Notes: generated by a model not told the origin, from the sequence alone. Counted from the stretch's first letter, positions 45,079-54,401 are shown. The stretch: 64,000 bases of DNA from Chryseobacterium sp. MYb7 (GCF_002979455.1 NZ_PCOU01000001.1:124001-188000), one strand, 5' to 3'. Made by a program: numbers and translations.

Positions 45079-45636
45079 ATGAGAAATTTGATTAAAATAT
45101 TTTCGATATTATCACTATTTGGTTTTTATAGTATTGGAGCCCAGCAAGTTGTTAAAAAGGACACCCTTTCCGGGACAGAGCTTGTTATGACCATGGATTC
45201 CAAAATAAATGCTGCTTTGGAAGGAATTGAAGGAAAATGTGCTAAAACTGCTCCTACCAATTCTCCTAAAGATTTCAGTTCTAATGATAGCGGAATTTCT
45301 ACAGGGATCAGTACAAAACCTCCCAAAATCTATGTTCCGAACAGAGAACTTACCAATGCTGAAATTTGTAAGAAAAATCCTAGAATTTTAGGGTTTAAAA
45401 TCCAGATTACAACAGTGAAAAGTAATGAAGAAGCTAATGAAGTAAAGGCTTATTTCAGAAAAAGATTTCCTAACCTGAAAGTGGAAACTGATGCTTCTTT
45501 AAGGCCAAATTATAAAATTCTGGCAGGAAGTTACTTTACTAAACAAAGTGCTGCCAGTGACCTTTCGAAGATCAGAGAATACTTTAAATCTGCAATGGCA
45601 GTACAGTATAGAATTTTCTGTGCGGAAGCAAAATAG
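45079..45636 (+). CDS. Exported SPOR-like domain protein
   Basis: 185 aa. Signal peptide cut near IGAQ (residue 21). A Ser/Thr/Asn-rich middle (about 60-90) is followed by a C-terminal domain (about 108-183) with the SPOR pattern: GFKIQITTVKSNEEANEVKAYF, then RPNYKILAGSYFTKQSAA and LSKIREYFKSA. SPOR domains bind denuded glycan strands of peptidoglycan. Cys residues at about 55, 96 and 180 could form disulphides. Located in the periplasm; likely a cell-wall role, partner unknown. Confidence 0.8.
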   Translation: MRNLIKIFSILSLFGFYSIGAQQVVKKDTLSGTELVMTMDSKINAALEGIEGKCAKTAPTNSPKDFSSNDSGISTGISTKPPKIYVPNRELTNAEICKKNPRILGFKIQITTVKSNEEANEVKAYFRKRFPNLKVETDASLRPNYKILAGSYFTKQSAASDLSKIREYFKSAMAVQYRIFCAEAK

Positions 45637-45665
45637 AAAAGTTTCTATTAAAATAAATAAAACAG

Positions 45666-45691
45666 AAAGCTGAGAAATTTTTCTCAGCTTT
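45666..45691. terminator. Bidirectional terminator after the SPOR-like gene
   Basis: Stem AAAGCTGAGAA / TTCTCAGCTTT with a T run, between converging genes. Confidence 0.85.
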
Positions 45692-45693
45692 TT

Positions 45694-46989
45694 TTATTGG
45701 TAATATGTTTCCATAAACCAGAAAAATTCCGCCATTCGAAATATATTATTGATCAGAAGATAAATGAATAATAGTGCAAGAGTCAATGTTAATAATGACA
45801 TCATCTTTGGTGAACATCTGTAAGCATAAAATAGCCATCCCAAAAGAAACGGGTAGACGAAAACAAAATGTCCTCCGTAGATATAGGAAGTATGAAGACC
45901 AAACCTCATCACACAATGGATCACAATATCAACAAAAAATGAAATGGCAATAACCTGAACCCATTTATTTTTGAAATTTTTAGAATAACTCCAAATAATA
46001 AGGATTAATAATGTGGCTATAAAAAAGTAGGGGAAAACTGATGAGTAAAGGTCCATATAGAGTCCTTTAAAATTAAATCCTTTCATATTATGCTTATCCG
46101 AGATGATGAATCCCGGAAAAAGGATATTACCTCCGAAAAAGAAAGAAAGAATCATGTCCCATGTAGGCATAGACTCTACATTAGAGAATTTTTCGTACTG
46201 CTGATTTGTCTTAGAGAAGATATTCTGATATTTGAAATCAATTCTGTTTAAATAAAAAAGGACAAAACAAATCACAGCAATCATTACTCTTACTACGGCG
46301 TTTCCAAATTTTTTCCAATCTTTAAATAAACCCTTTTCAAAAAGAAGAGGAATGAAAACTTTTACAAAATTGGTAATGGTAAGTCCTCCGATAGTAATTC
46401 CTGCAAGAGAAAGAGCTGTTGCAGGTGTTTTTTCTTCAGTCCTTAGCTTTATCGCTGCATAATAATTATACAAGGAAAGTAGAAACAGGGTGTAGGTGAA
46501 GTTTTCAGGAGTAAATGATAGTATGATATTGGTAGAAAAAGCTCCGAAAAACAAAACGATTAAAATACTTAGCCAAAGAGGAAGGCAAATGATGTTTTTT
46601 AAATATTTGAAGACCTGAACAATATTTAAAGTGATAATAATATTGCTGAGCCAAGCCAGGGTAAGTCTGAAGTTGGCGTCCATTTTTCCACCTGAAATAA
46701 ATAATGCTAACTCTCTTACCCAGTTGAAAAAATAATAAGATAGGGGATGTCTTTCAAAACTACCTCCGGTCATCAGGATAGATTTATTATCAAAACTGAA
46801 ATAAGCATCCCATGGAATTCTGCTGTCAAAGATAATTCTGTAACGAAGCGCAATATATGAACCTAAAATTCCATAGCAGATTATAAAAAACAGAAAAACT
46901 GCCAATTCAGTATAAGTGGAAGGAAAAATCAGTTTGAAAAAATTAATGATTTTTGTTTTGATAAAAGACACGTCTCGGATTTTTTGCAA
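45694..46989 (-). CDS. Multi-pass membrane protein, possibly GT-C-like (DUF6080-like)
   Basis: 431 aa with about 11-12 hydrophobic segments. A first periplasmic loop contains FDSRIPWDAYFSFDNKSI near residue 54 and SFERHPLSYYF near 76, an acidic/aromatic loop of the kind seen in GT-C glycosyltransferases after TM1. FGGNILFPGFIIS near 285 and YGGHFVFVYPFLLGWLFYAYR near 378 follow. It resembles the DUF6080 proteins of Flavobacteriia. Enzymatic activity is not shown by any decisive motif. Monocistronic. Confidence 0.6.
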   Translation of the reverse strand: MQKIRDVSFIKTKIINFFKLIFPSTYTELAVFLFFIICYGILGSYIALRYRIIFDSRIPWDAYFSFDNKSILMTGGSFERHPLSYYFFNWVRELALFISGGKMDANFRLTLAWLSNIIITLNIVQVFKYLKNIICLPLWLSILIVLFFGAFSTNIILSFTPENFTYTLFLLSLYNYYAAIKLRTEEKTPATALSLAGITIGGLTITNFVKVFIPLLFEKGLFKDWKKFGNAVVRVMIAVICFVLFYLNRIDFKYQNIFSKTNQQYEKFSNVESMPTWDMILSFFFGGNILFPGFIISDKHNMKGFNFKGLYMDLYSSVFPYFFIATLLILIIWSYSKNFKNKWVQVIAISFFVDIVIHCVMRFGLHTSYIYGGHFVFVYPFLLGWLFYAYRCSPKMMSLLTLTLALLFIYLLINNIFRMAEFFWFMETYYQ

Positions 46990-47003
46990 AAGTAAAATAA
47001 AAA

Positions 47004-47024
47004 AACCACCAAAAGTTGGTGGTT
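47004..47024 (-). terminator. Terminator of the T9SS cargo gene
   Basis: Perfect stem AACCACCAA / TTGGTGGTT, loop of 3, T run on the minus strand. Confidence 0.85.
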
Positions 47025-47047
47025 GTGTAAAGATTGTATAAACGTGA

Positions 47048-48004
47048 CTATTGTTTGATCACTTTTTCTGTGTTAGACGTTCCGTCTGCGAAGTCTACTT
47101 TTAACAGGTAAGTTCCTTTTGAAAGTGAAGAAATATCTGGAGTTCCGGAATCATTCGTTCTAATGGTTTTTCCTGATAGGTCAATAACGGATGTTGATTT
47201 GATCTTTTTATCGGTTTTGATATTGACTTCACCATTTGTAGGGTTAGGGTAAATGAATGTGCTGGTGTTTTCCCGGGAAATTTCATTTGTTGATAACGAT
47301 TGTGCTGTCGTAATTTTTACATCGTCCAGCATAAACATATATTTATCTGAAGACATGTATTGAAAGCCTACTTTCACTGTTTGTCCAGCATACGCATCAA
47401 GATTGATAGTGACTTGCTGCCAGCTTGCATAAGGAGCTGTAGAGGTAGCAGGTGAAGAAACAATAGTAAAATTGGCAGCAGATGTGGGATTTCCGCTTCC
47501 TGTATAAACTCCCACTTTATAACTTTCTACAAAACTTGGAGATAACGCTTTTACCCAGAATGTTAAAGTGTTAGAGCTTGTACCTAAGGTTACCGCCGGT
47601 GTTATCAGCCAATCGTTATTAGCAGAAACTCCTCCAGCAGGTATTCCCGCCCATGATACTGCACATTTTTGTCCTCCGTGCGGACTGAAATTTCTAATCT
47701 CTTCATCAGCTGCAGTTGATGTGGCATTATTGGTGGCATTGCTTGCTGAAAGATTAAATATTTGAAATGCCATCGGACTTGCGGCATTAAGCCAGTTTGC
47801 TGTCCAGGATGCAGATGTGGTACCACCAATTACTGGACCGCCACCTGTATACGTATTTAAACCATCAAGATCGAGTGTAGTCCAACTGCCAATGCTGTTA
47901 ATAGTGAAGTTGGTGTAAGACTCGAAGGTCTCATCAAGCAAAACTGTTTGGGAGCTTGCTGTTATTCCAATCAGTAAACTTAAAGAAAATACAATTTTTT
48001 TCAT
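47048..48004 (-). CDS. Type IX secreted protein with choice-of-anchor-J-like domain
   Basis: 318 aa. Signal peptide (cut near ASS, residue 18), then a beta-rich domain (about 20-230) with ETFESYTNFTINSIGSW near the start, ISFSPxG-like NDWLITPAVTLG near 125 and LDDVKI near 224. This pattern fits the cleaved-adhesin/choice-of-anchor J jelly roll. Residues about 245-318 form a type A T9SS sorting domain: FIYPNPTNGEVNI, VIDLSGKTI, LSKGTYLLKVDF and a Lys-ending C-terminus. It should be exported to the cell surface or outside. Ligand unknown. Confidence 0.88.
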   Translation of the reverse strand: MKKIVFSLSLLIGITASSQTVLLDETFESYTNFTINSIGSWTTLDLDGLNTYTGGGPVIGGTTSASWTANWLNAASPMAFQIFNLSASNATNNATSTAADEEIRNFSPHGGQKCAVSWAGIPAGGVSANNDWLITPAVTLGTSSNTLTFWVKALSPSFVESYKVGVYTGSGNPTSAANFTIVSSPATSTAPYASWQQVTINLDAYAGQTVKVGFQYMSSDKYMFMLDDVKITTAQSLSTNEISRENTSTFIYPNPTNGEVNIKTDKKIKSTSVIDLSGKTIRTNDSGTPDISSLSKGTYLLKVDFADGTSNTEKVIKQ

Positions 48005-48086
48005 ATTAAAGATTTTTTTAAATGTAGTGAAAATATTTAATATGCTAAAAACATGTTAGTTAATGAGTGTTTTTGTTGTTAATTTA

Positions 48087-49628
48087 CTAAGAGCTGCATG
48101 AGAGTGTAGAACATCCTGCGGTGTCATCATAGCCGGCTGGTCTTTTAGCAGAAAACTCAGGATAGAGTTCCTGATAAGGATTTTCTAAGGCTTTGGTAAG
48201 TTTTTCCAGCATTTCTTTTTTTCCATTATTGATCTCTTCAATACATTCATAAAGAAGGTAGTTTCTAAGAATGAATTTTGGATTTGTCTTTTTCATCATA
48301 GCCACTGAATCTTCTTTCGAAATAGAATTTAAACCCAATCTTGCTTTGTAGCTTGTGATGAAATGGCTAAGCTTTTCCAACATTTCTTCATTTAAAGTGA
48401 TGTAAGAAACGTCTTTAAAATGTTCTTTCAAGTCAGTGCCTGGTGTTACAGTTTCCAGTTTACTGAAAAATAAGGTGTAATCCAGCTGAAGTTCCTGCAT
48501 AAGTCCCTGCCAGCTGGTGAAAAAATCTTCATCCTCTTTTCGAAGCTGATCAAACCCGAATTTTTTGCAAAGCATTTGGTCATGTGCTTCCCAGAAATAC
48601 GTTCCGAAATTATTTAAAGTATCTTCTAAAAATTTTTCATCTTTAATCAATGGATGAAGGGCATTGGCCAGCTGCCAAAGATTCCACTGGGCAATCTGTC
48701 CCTGTTTTCCGAAGGCATATCTTCTTCCGGGAAGATCTGTTGTGTTGGGGGTAAAATTCAAATCGTATTCATCCATCATGGAATAAGGTCCGTAATCAAT
48801 AGTTAATCCCAAAACAGACATATTATCTGTATTCATAACGCCATGTACAAAACCTACTCTGAACCATTCAACCATTAAATTTGCGGTGCGGGTGCAGATA
48901 TTTTCGAAAAAGTCTCTGTATTTCTGACTGTCTGATGATGTGATCTCGGGATAATAGTTTTCTATGGTAAAATCTGCCAAATCCTGCAGATTGTTGTACT
49001 CTCTCTGGGCAGACATGAGTTCAAAATGTCCGAAACGCAGAAAGCTTTCGGCTGTTCTGATGACCACTGCTCCTTTTTCAAGCTGTGGATTTCCATTATA
49101 CATGATATCGCGCATTACATCTTCGCCGGTGAAAGCCAGGCTCAGTGCTCTTGTTGTAGGGATTCCTAAATGATACATGGCTTCACTCATCAGGTATTCC
49201 CGTACAGAAGACCTTAATACGGCTCTTCCATCAGCATGTCTGGAATATGGAGTTGCTCCGGCGCCTTTCCATTGAATTTCCGTTTTTTTTCCGGCATCAT
49301 TTGTGATTTCTCCTGCAAGAATAGCTCTTCCGTCCCCAAGCTGGCCTGCCCAGTTTCCGAACTGATGTCCTGCATAAGCTGTTGCGTAAGTTTGAACGTT
49401 TTCCGGAAGATTATTCCCCACCAGAAAGTCCAGATCTTTATCTTCAAGTTTTCCTAATCCTATTTCCTCGGATAAGATTTTATTAAAAGCAATCAGTTCA
49501 GGTTTGTCAAAGCCAGTAGGTTTAATGGTGGCAAATAAAACCTTTGGTGTGTTTCTCTGCATGGGGTTGTTAGAAAAATCACCAGGAAAATTCTCGATAA
49601 AAGGTTGTCTGATACGTTCGATATTCAT
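48087..49628 (-). CDS. selO: Protein adenylyltransferase SelO (YdiU/UPF0061)
   Basis: 513 aa pseudokinase-fold enzyme that transfers AMP to Ser/Thr/Tyr of proteins, linked to redox control. Blocks: YAGHQFGNWAGQLGDGRAILAGE near residue 85, GAGATPYSRHADGRAVLRSSVRE near 121, the active-site HGVMNTDNMS near 270 and LTIDYGPYSMMD near 284. The last residues GCSTLSCSS hold two Cys at the place where animal SelO has selenocysteine; no in-frame TGA is present, so this is the Cys form. Confidence 0.95.
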   Translation of the reverse strand: MNIERIRQPFIENFPGDFSNNPMQRNTPKVLFATIKPTGFDKPELIAFNKILSEEIGLGKLEDKDLDFLVGNNLPENVQTYATAYAGHQFGNWAGQLGDGRAILAGEITNDAGKKTEIQWKGAGATPYSRHADGRAVLRSSVREYLMSEAMYHLGIPTTRALSLAFTGEDVMRDIMYNGNPQLEKGAVVIRTAESFLRFGHFELMSAQREYNNLQDLADFTIENYYPEITSSDSQKYRDFFENICTRTANLMVEWFRVGFVHGVMNTDNMSVLGLTIDYGPYSMMDEYDLNFTPNTTDLPGRRYAFGKQGQIAQWNLWQLANALHPLIKDEKFLEDTLNNFGTYFWEAHDQMLCKKFGFDQLRKEDEDFFTSWQGLMQELQLDYTLFFSKLETVTPGTDLKEHFKDVSYITLNEEMLEKLSHFITSYKARLGLNSISKEDSVAMMKKTNPKFILRNYLLYECIEEINNGKKEMLEKLTKALENPYQELYPEFSAKRPAGYDDTAGCSTLSCSS

Positions 49629-49655
49629 GCTTCAAAGGTATTAATTATAAAAGAA

Positions 49656-49683
49656 AAGACCTTCCAAATTATTGAAAGGTCTT
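49656..49683 (-). terminator. Terminator of the ricT-gldH-mrcA operon
   Basis: Stem AAGACCTT / AAGGTCTT with T-rich sequence on the minus side, 20 bases after the PBP stop. Confidence 0.7.
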
Positions 49684-49703
49684 GTATATTTCTAAAAGAG
49701 AAT

Positions 49704-52082
49704 TTATTTATTGAAATCTACTTCATCATTGGAATGAAGATTTTCATTAATGTTGTCCTCTTTCTTTTCTGTTGGTTTTTTAGGAGTTGGATCTACCGGT
49801 CTTGGATTTTTGATCTCATCAATAGTCTGAAGACTTCCGTCGTCTCCATATCCTCCGCTTAAGCCTTTAAGGTTTGAACATCCGTCTTTCCAATCCGAAG
49901 GTTTGACAAATTTATCATCAGGAGTCACTCCTAAGCTTTTATCTGCCCATACTTTCTTCATAAAGATAGCCCAGATTGGTAATGCCATTTTCGCACCCTG
50001 ACCTTCTCCTGTGCCAAAGAAGTGAGTTGCTCTGTCTTCCCATCCAACCCATGCTCCGGTTGCTAATTTTGGTGTGATTCCCATAAACCATCCATCGGAG
50101 TTGTTCTGAGTGGTACCTGTTTTACCTGCAATTTCCACTGCTTTGGAAATGCCTTTTCTTCCCAGTTCTCCGGAAGCAGTTCCGAATTGTGCCACACCTT
50201 TCATGAGTTCAATCATGGTGTATGCGTACATTGGGTTCATTACTTCTTTCGGCTCTACGTTTACTTCCTTGATTACTCTACCGTTGGCGTCTTCAATTCT
50301 CCAAATCATCTCTGGCTTGATGTAGTTACCATAGTTGGCAAAAGTACTGTAGGCACCTAGCATTTCGTAAATCGTAATGTCTGATGAACCTAGGGCGATT
50401 GTATTGTTTCTTGGAATATCTTCTGTTACTCCCAGATCTCTTGCAGTCTGGATTACAGCATCTACTCCTGTCATTTCAATAAGTCTTGCGGCAACAGGGT
50501 TTTGAGAGTGTGCCAATGCATCTTTTAAAGTAAGCATTCCACCTCTTCCCGGTACGTGCCATCCGTTGTGATCATAAGTTCCGTTAGAAACCGCTGAACA
50601 AGGAGTCATTCCCAGTTTCATGATAGCAGTTGCGTATACGAAAGGTTTGAATGTAGATCCTACCTGTCTCTTTCCTTGTTTGATGTGATCATACTGGAAA
50701 TGCTGCCAGTCGATACCACCTACCCAAGCTTTGATTTCTCCAGTTCCCGGAACCATAGACATCAAACCTGCCTGTGCAATTTGTTTGTGGTATCTGATAG
50801 AGTCCCAAGGAGACATTTCTACCTCTTCTTCTCCATTCCATGTGAATCGTGAAGTTTTGATAGGTTTCTTGAATTCCATCATGATAGAATCCTCAGGCAT
50901 TCCGTCGGCTTTCAACAATTTGTATCGGCCGGTTCTTTTCATTGCCTGAAGCATTACATCCTTGATTTGTTTATCATTCAGATAATAGAAAGGTCTGTTC
51001 TTTCTACCTCTTTGTTCTGCATCAAATCTTTTCTGAAGATCCGTTAAGTGTTCTTTAATTGCTTCTTCGGCATATTTCTGCATTTTAGAATCAAGAGTAA
51101 CATATATTTTTAGCCCGTCTTTGTAAAGGTTCAGCTTTTTGCCGGTTTCTTTTTCGTTGGCTTCAAGATATTTGTCAATCTCTTTTCTAAGATAGAATTT
51201 GTAATAAGCAGAATATCCGTCAGTAATACTTTTAATAGGGTGGAAGTCCACTTCTATTGGAGTATTTGCTGCTTTTTCATAGGTTGCAGCATCAATATAC
51301 CCGGTTTTTTGCATCTGTTCCAATACCACATTCCTTCTTTCTTTTGCCTTTTCAGGATATCTGTAAGGATTGTTTTTTCTTGGATTTTCAAGCATAGCCA
51401 CAAATGTTGCAGCTTCAGGTAATGTAAGTTCAGATGTTTTTTTGTTAAAATAAACTCTGGAAGCCATTTCAATACCGTTAGCATTGAAAAGGAAATCAAA
51501 TTTATTGAAATAAAGAGTAACAATCTCTTCTTTGGTATATCTTTTCTCAAGACTTACTGCTACTACCCATTCTTTTAATTTCTGGAATGCTCTTTCAATC
51601 TTATTTTGAGAAGCATTTCCTGTAAAAAGAAGTTTGGCAAGCTGCTGGGTAATGGTAGAACCTCCACCACGTCCCCCGCCATATGCTACGGCTCTGGCGA
51701 TGGAATATAAGTCGATTCCTGAATGTTCTTTAAAACGCTCATCTTCTTTAGCCTGAAGGGCATAAATAAGGAAAGGAGGAAGGTCCTTATAAACGATAGG
51801 TTGTGTTTTCTCTTTTTCAAATTTACCCAAAGTAACTCCGTCTGAAGAAATAATCTCTGAAGCAACAAAGATGTTTGGATTTTCAAGTTCTTTTACATCA
51901 GGCATTTCCCCAAGAAATCCTTGAGATACCGCAAAGAAAAGTCCCGAAATCCCCAGAACTACTGCAACAAGTCCGATCCAAATGAACGAGACCCATTTTC
52001 TCCAGGAGGTATCTTTCTTTTTTTTGGGAGGCAGAGGAAATGTTTTCCCCTTATTTCCTGCATTTTTTTTGTTTTCTTCCAT
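49704..52082 (-). CDS. mrcA: Class A penicillin-binding protein (PBP1A type)
   Basis: 792 aa bifunctional cell-wall synthase. A basic N-terminus and one TM helix (about 30-52) are followed by the GT51 glycosyltransferase domain with EDERFKEHSGID near 112 and GGGSTITQQLAKLL near 138. The transpeptidase domain has SxxK in GSTFKPFVYA near 478, SxN in HSQNPVAA near 518 and KTGTTQNNSDGWF near 657. A C-terminal Pro/Lys/Asp tail follows. It polymerises and cross-links peptidoglycan in the periplasm. It is last in the ricT-gldH-mrcA operon, 6 bases after gldH. Confidence 0.95.
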   Translation of the reverse strand: MEENKKNAGNKGKTFPLPPKKKKDTSWRKWVSFIWIGLVAVVLGISGLFFAVSQGFLGEMPDVKELENPNIFVASEIISSDGVTLGKFEKEKTQPIVYKDLPPFLIYALQAKEDERFKEHSGIDLYSIARAVAYGGGRGGGSTITQQLAKLLFTGNASQNKIERAFQKLKEWVVAVSLEKRYTKEEIVTLYFNKFDFLFNANGIEMASRVYFNKKTSELTLPEAATFVAMLENPRKNNPYRYPEKAKERRNVVLEQMQKTGYIDAATYEKAANTPIEVDFHPIKSITDGYSAYYKFYLRKEIDKYLEANEKETGKKLNLYKDGLKIYVTLDSKMQKYAEEAIKEHLTDLQKRFDAEQRGRKNRPFYYLNDKQIKDVMLQAMKRTGRYKLLKADGMPEDSIMMEFKKPIKTSRFTWNGEEEVEMSPWDSIRYHKQIAQAGLMSMVPGTGEIKAWVGGIDWQHFQYDHIKQGKRQVGSTFKPFVYATAIMKLGMTPCSAVSNGTYDHNGWHVPGRGGMLTLKDALAHSQNPVAARLIEMTGVDAVIQTARDLGVTEDIPRNNTIALGSSDITIYEMLGAYSTFANYGNYIKPEMIWRIEDANGRVIKEVNVEPKEVMNPMYAYTMIELMKGVAQFGTASGELGRKGISKAVEIAGKTGTTQNNSDGWFMGITPKLATGAWVGWEDRATHFFGTGEGQGAKMALPIWAIFMKKVWADKSLGVTPDDKFVKPSDWKDGCSNLKGLSGGYGDDGSLQTIDEIKNPRPVDPTPKKPTEKKEDNINENLHSNDEVDFNK

Positions 52083-52088
52083 TTATGG

Positions 52089-52553
52089 TTACGGTTTAGC
52101 CGTTTCTATTTTTACCCCAATATCCTCAATTCCCAAAAGGTTGTCATTCCTCATCGCCTGTATCAGCCCGATTTCATATTTTCCTTTTGATGGAAACGTA
52201 TACTTTACTTTATACTGAAACAAAGTTTCCTTCGTATCACCAAACCCTGTACCAAGCCATTCGCCGTTAGGTTTTGCCAGTACATAATTAAGGGTGTCCG
52301 TTTCCTTTTTTTTGTTCTGAAGATTAGTGAAATTTACTATAAACCTTATATTACTGTAAGGATAATTATTGTTATTTCTTACAACAAATATAATATTTTT
52401 AGGATTCTGCGGATCTGAAATTTCAAGATTAAATTTTTGCTCACTTTTCTTATTCCATTTGTTATCAACAGAATTCATGATGACATCTCCTCCTGAGGAA
52501 GAGTTGCAGCTAAAGAAAAGGATAAGTGACAGTAATCCTAAAATTTTATGCAT
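52089..52553 (-). CDS. gldH: Gliding motility lipoprotein GldH
   Basis: 154 aa from the ATG at 52553. The frame is open further upstream into ricT, but only this start gives the lipoprotein signal MHKILGLLSLILFFSC. After the lipid Cys comes a single beta-sandwich-like domain with VDNKWNKKSEQKFNLEI, NNNYPYSNIRFIVNF and YTFPSKGKYEIGLIQAMRN. GldH is required for gliding in Flavobacterium johnsoniae but is also kept in non-gliding relatives. The ATG overlaps the ricT stop by 8 bases, indicating coupling. Confidence 0.92.
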   Translation of the reverse strand: MHKILGLLSLILFFSCNSSSGGDVIMNSVDNKWNKKSEQKFNLEISDPQNPKNIIFVVRNNNNYPYSNIRFIVNFTNLQNKKKETDTLNYVLAKPNGEWLGTGFGDTKETLFQYKVKYTFPSKGKYEIGLIQAMRNDNLLGIEDIGVKIETAKP

Positions 52554-53961
52554 TATTATCTTTTTTTGGAGGATATTTTTTCTTGAATTTCTTCTTGTTC
52601 GGATTGTTTTGTTGCTTATTTTCAGCATTCGCATTTCCATCTACTTTTTCCGCTTGCGGTTTTTGCTGTGGATGTTGTTTTTGCGGTCTGGGCTGATTTC
52701 CGGACTGAGCGTTTGCATTAGGGTTTTCAGATTTTTCAGATCTGTCCGGTCTTTCTTGTCTTTCAGGTCTGTTTCTTTTTTGCCCTTGTGGCTGCCCCTG
52801 TTGCCCTTGTGGGTTGTTATTCTGCTTATTTTGGTTGCTCTGGTTGCTGTTCCTGTTTCTATTGTTTCTGTTTTTCTTTTCAAAACGATCCACGTTATTT
52901 TCCTGAATCAGATCGATAGTATGAGCAGAAGGTTCCGGCTGTTTCAGGTCTTCAAGAGGGAGTATTCTTTCTCCTCTTTTGTTCTTTGAAATCAGTTTTT
53001 TTACAAGATCAATATCGAAATCATACCATGCAACAGAACTGTCCACATAAGCGAACCACATTTTCTTTTTGAAAACATCAATTTTGATACAGAATGCTTT
53101 TCCTTTCTCTGTTTCTAAAGTAGTTGAAGAAGAAGGGAAATTGCTTAATGCATCCAGATAGCTGTCGAGTTCATAGTTAAGACAGCATTTAAGTTTACCG
53201 CATTGTCCTGCCAGTTTCTGAGGATTAATACTCAGCTGTTGATATCTTGCAACATTGGTGTTTACAGATCTGAAATCCGTAAGCCATGTAGAACAGCAAA
53301 GTTCACGTCCGCAAGATCCAATACCACCTACTTTTGCAGCTTCCTGTCTGAAACCAATCTGCTTCATGTCGATTTTTGTACGGAATGCTCCTGCATAATC
53401 TTTGATCAGCTGTCTGAAATCAATTCTGTTTTCAGCAGTGTAGTAGAAGGTGATTTTAGAAGAGTCACCCTGGTATTCCACATCAGTAACTTTCATTTCA
53501 AGGCCTAATCTTTGAGCAATTTTTCTTGCCTCAAGCTTTACGCCATCTTCTTTTTTTCTTGCTTCCTGCCATACCTCAAGATCTTTTTGGTTGGCTTGTC
53601 TGTATATTTTGAGTGCCAATTCTTCAGAAAACTTTTTCTTTTTCATCTGAATTTTTACTAATTCTCCCGTAAGGCTTACAACGCCTACATCGTGTCCCGG
53701 ACTTGATTCTACTGTAATTACGCTACCTATATGTAAAGGAATATTATTTACATTCTTATAAAACGATTTCCTGTCATTTTTAAACCTAACTTCCACAAAA
53801 TCACACCTGTTTGGTGCTGGATTGTTGATATTAGAAAGCCAGTCAAAAACACTTAATTTATAACTATTCCCGCAGGTATTTACATTTTCACAGCCATTTG
53901 CGGTTTTCTTAGGACCGCAAGAATGTGCAGAATCGCCGGATGTTTTGCATCCACAACTCAT
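52546..53961 (-). CDS. ricT: PSP1 / RicT (YaaT) family protein with long disordered tail
   Basis: 471 aa from the ATG at 53961 (MSCGCK); the frame extends 8 codons further, past the -7 box region. A Cys-rich start (CGCK, SCGPKK, GCENVNTCG) precedes the PSP1 core (about 50-300) with VESSPGHDVGVVSLTGEL, GGIGSCGRELCCSTWL near 218 and QCGKLKCCLNYELDSY near 256. RicT of B. subtilis binds Fe-S with RicA/RicF and affects RNase Y. The final 110 residues are Asn/Gln/Pro/Lys-rich low complexity ending in a KKFKKKYPPKK patch. Operon head for gldH and mrcA. Confidence 0.9.
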   Translation of the reverse strand: MSCGCKTSGDSAHSCGPKKTANGCENVNTCGNSYKLSVFDWLSNINNPAPNRCDFVEVRFKNDRKSFYKNVNNIPLHIGSVITVESSPGHDVGVVSLTGELVKIQMKKKKFSEELALKIYRQANQKDLEVWQEARKKEDGVKLEARKIAQRLGLEMKVTDVEYQGDSSKITFYYTAENRIDFRQLIKDYAGAFRTKIDMKQIGFRQEAAKVGGIGSCGRELCCSTWLTDFRSVNTNVARYQQLSINPQKLAGQCGKLKCCLNYELDSYLDALSNFPSSSTTLETEKGKAFCIKIDVFKKKMWFAYVDSSVAWYDFDIDLVKKLISKNKRGERILPLEDLKQPEPSAHTIDLIQENNVDRFEKKNRNNRNRNSNQSNQNKQNNNPQGQQGQPQGQKRNRPERQERPDRSEKSENPNANAQSGNQPRPQKQHPQQKPQAEKVDGNANAENKQQNNPNKKKFKKKYPPKKDNNA

Positions 53962-53982
53962 ATTTCTATTATTTATAATCTG

Positions 53983-53990
53983 CAAATTTA
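53983..53990 (-). promoter_or_regulatory. -7 box of the ricT-gldH-mrcA operon
   Basis: TAAATTTG on the minus strand, exact match, 22 bases before the ATG at 53961. It overlaps the upstream extension of the frame and so supports the shorter start. Confidence 0.6.
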
Positions 53991-54401
53991 TGTTTTTTTA
54001 TCTTTATGTAATTCTAAAATACTTAAATAACCTGAATTCGGGATAAAACATTTGCTTATTTTAAACAAGAATAAAAGCCGGAGACTGGAATAAGGGTACT
54101 TTAAAGAGAATAAAAGAGAGTTTAATTTTTTTTAATTTAACATTTTAGTGGATGGCTGTTTAATTTAACATTCATTATTATTTTACTCTATTATCCTGGT
54201 TTTTATCATGGTAAAACGTTTAAGTTAAACATTTGTTTAAAATTAAACACTTAAATGTGTTCTTGTTTAAAGCAATCTTAAAGCTTTAATAATGATTATT
54301 TTATCTTTTGTTTATTGTAAGGTGTTATTTTAAACATAGTTTTCTTTTCATATATTGTTTAAAATATTGGCAAATATTAACAGACGTATTCAAAATAATT
54401 T
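53991..54401. other. Long AT-rich upstream region of the FadL-like gene
   Basis: About 410 bases without a reading frame of note. It is rich in GTTTAA / TTAAAC half-sites: 54158-54170 (GTTTAATTTAACA), 54217-54231, 54235-54248 and GTTTAAA at about 54265. It looks like a regulatory region and not a decayed gene. Confidence 0.45.
54217..54248. promoter_or_regulatory. Paired palindromic operator-like sites upstream of the FadL-like gene
   Basis: CGTTTAAGTTAAACA (54217-54231, identical to 13281-13295) is followed 4 bases later by GTTTAAAATTAAAC (54235-54248), a second palindrome with the same arms and a 2-base centre. A dimeric regulator binding to GTTTAA/TTAAAC arms is inferred. Confidence 0.5.

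Noticed and set aside
48087..48120. Possible selenocysteine at the SelO C-terminus
   Set aside because: The corresponding positions are Cys codons; no in-frame TGA precedes the terminal stop.
52369..52989. 206-codon plus-strand frame across gldH and the ricT tail
   Set aside because: Leu/Phe/Arg-rich translation is the complement of the low-complexity tail; both minus-strand genes are real and overlap as an operon.
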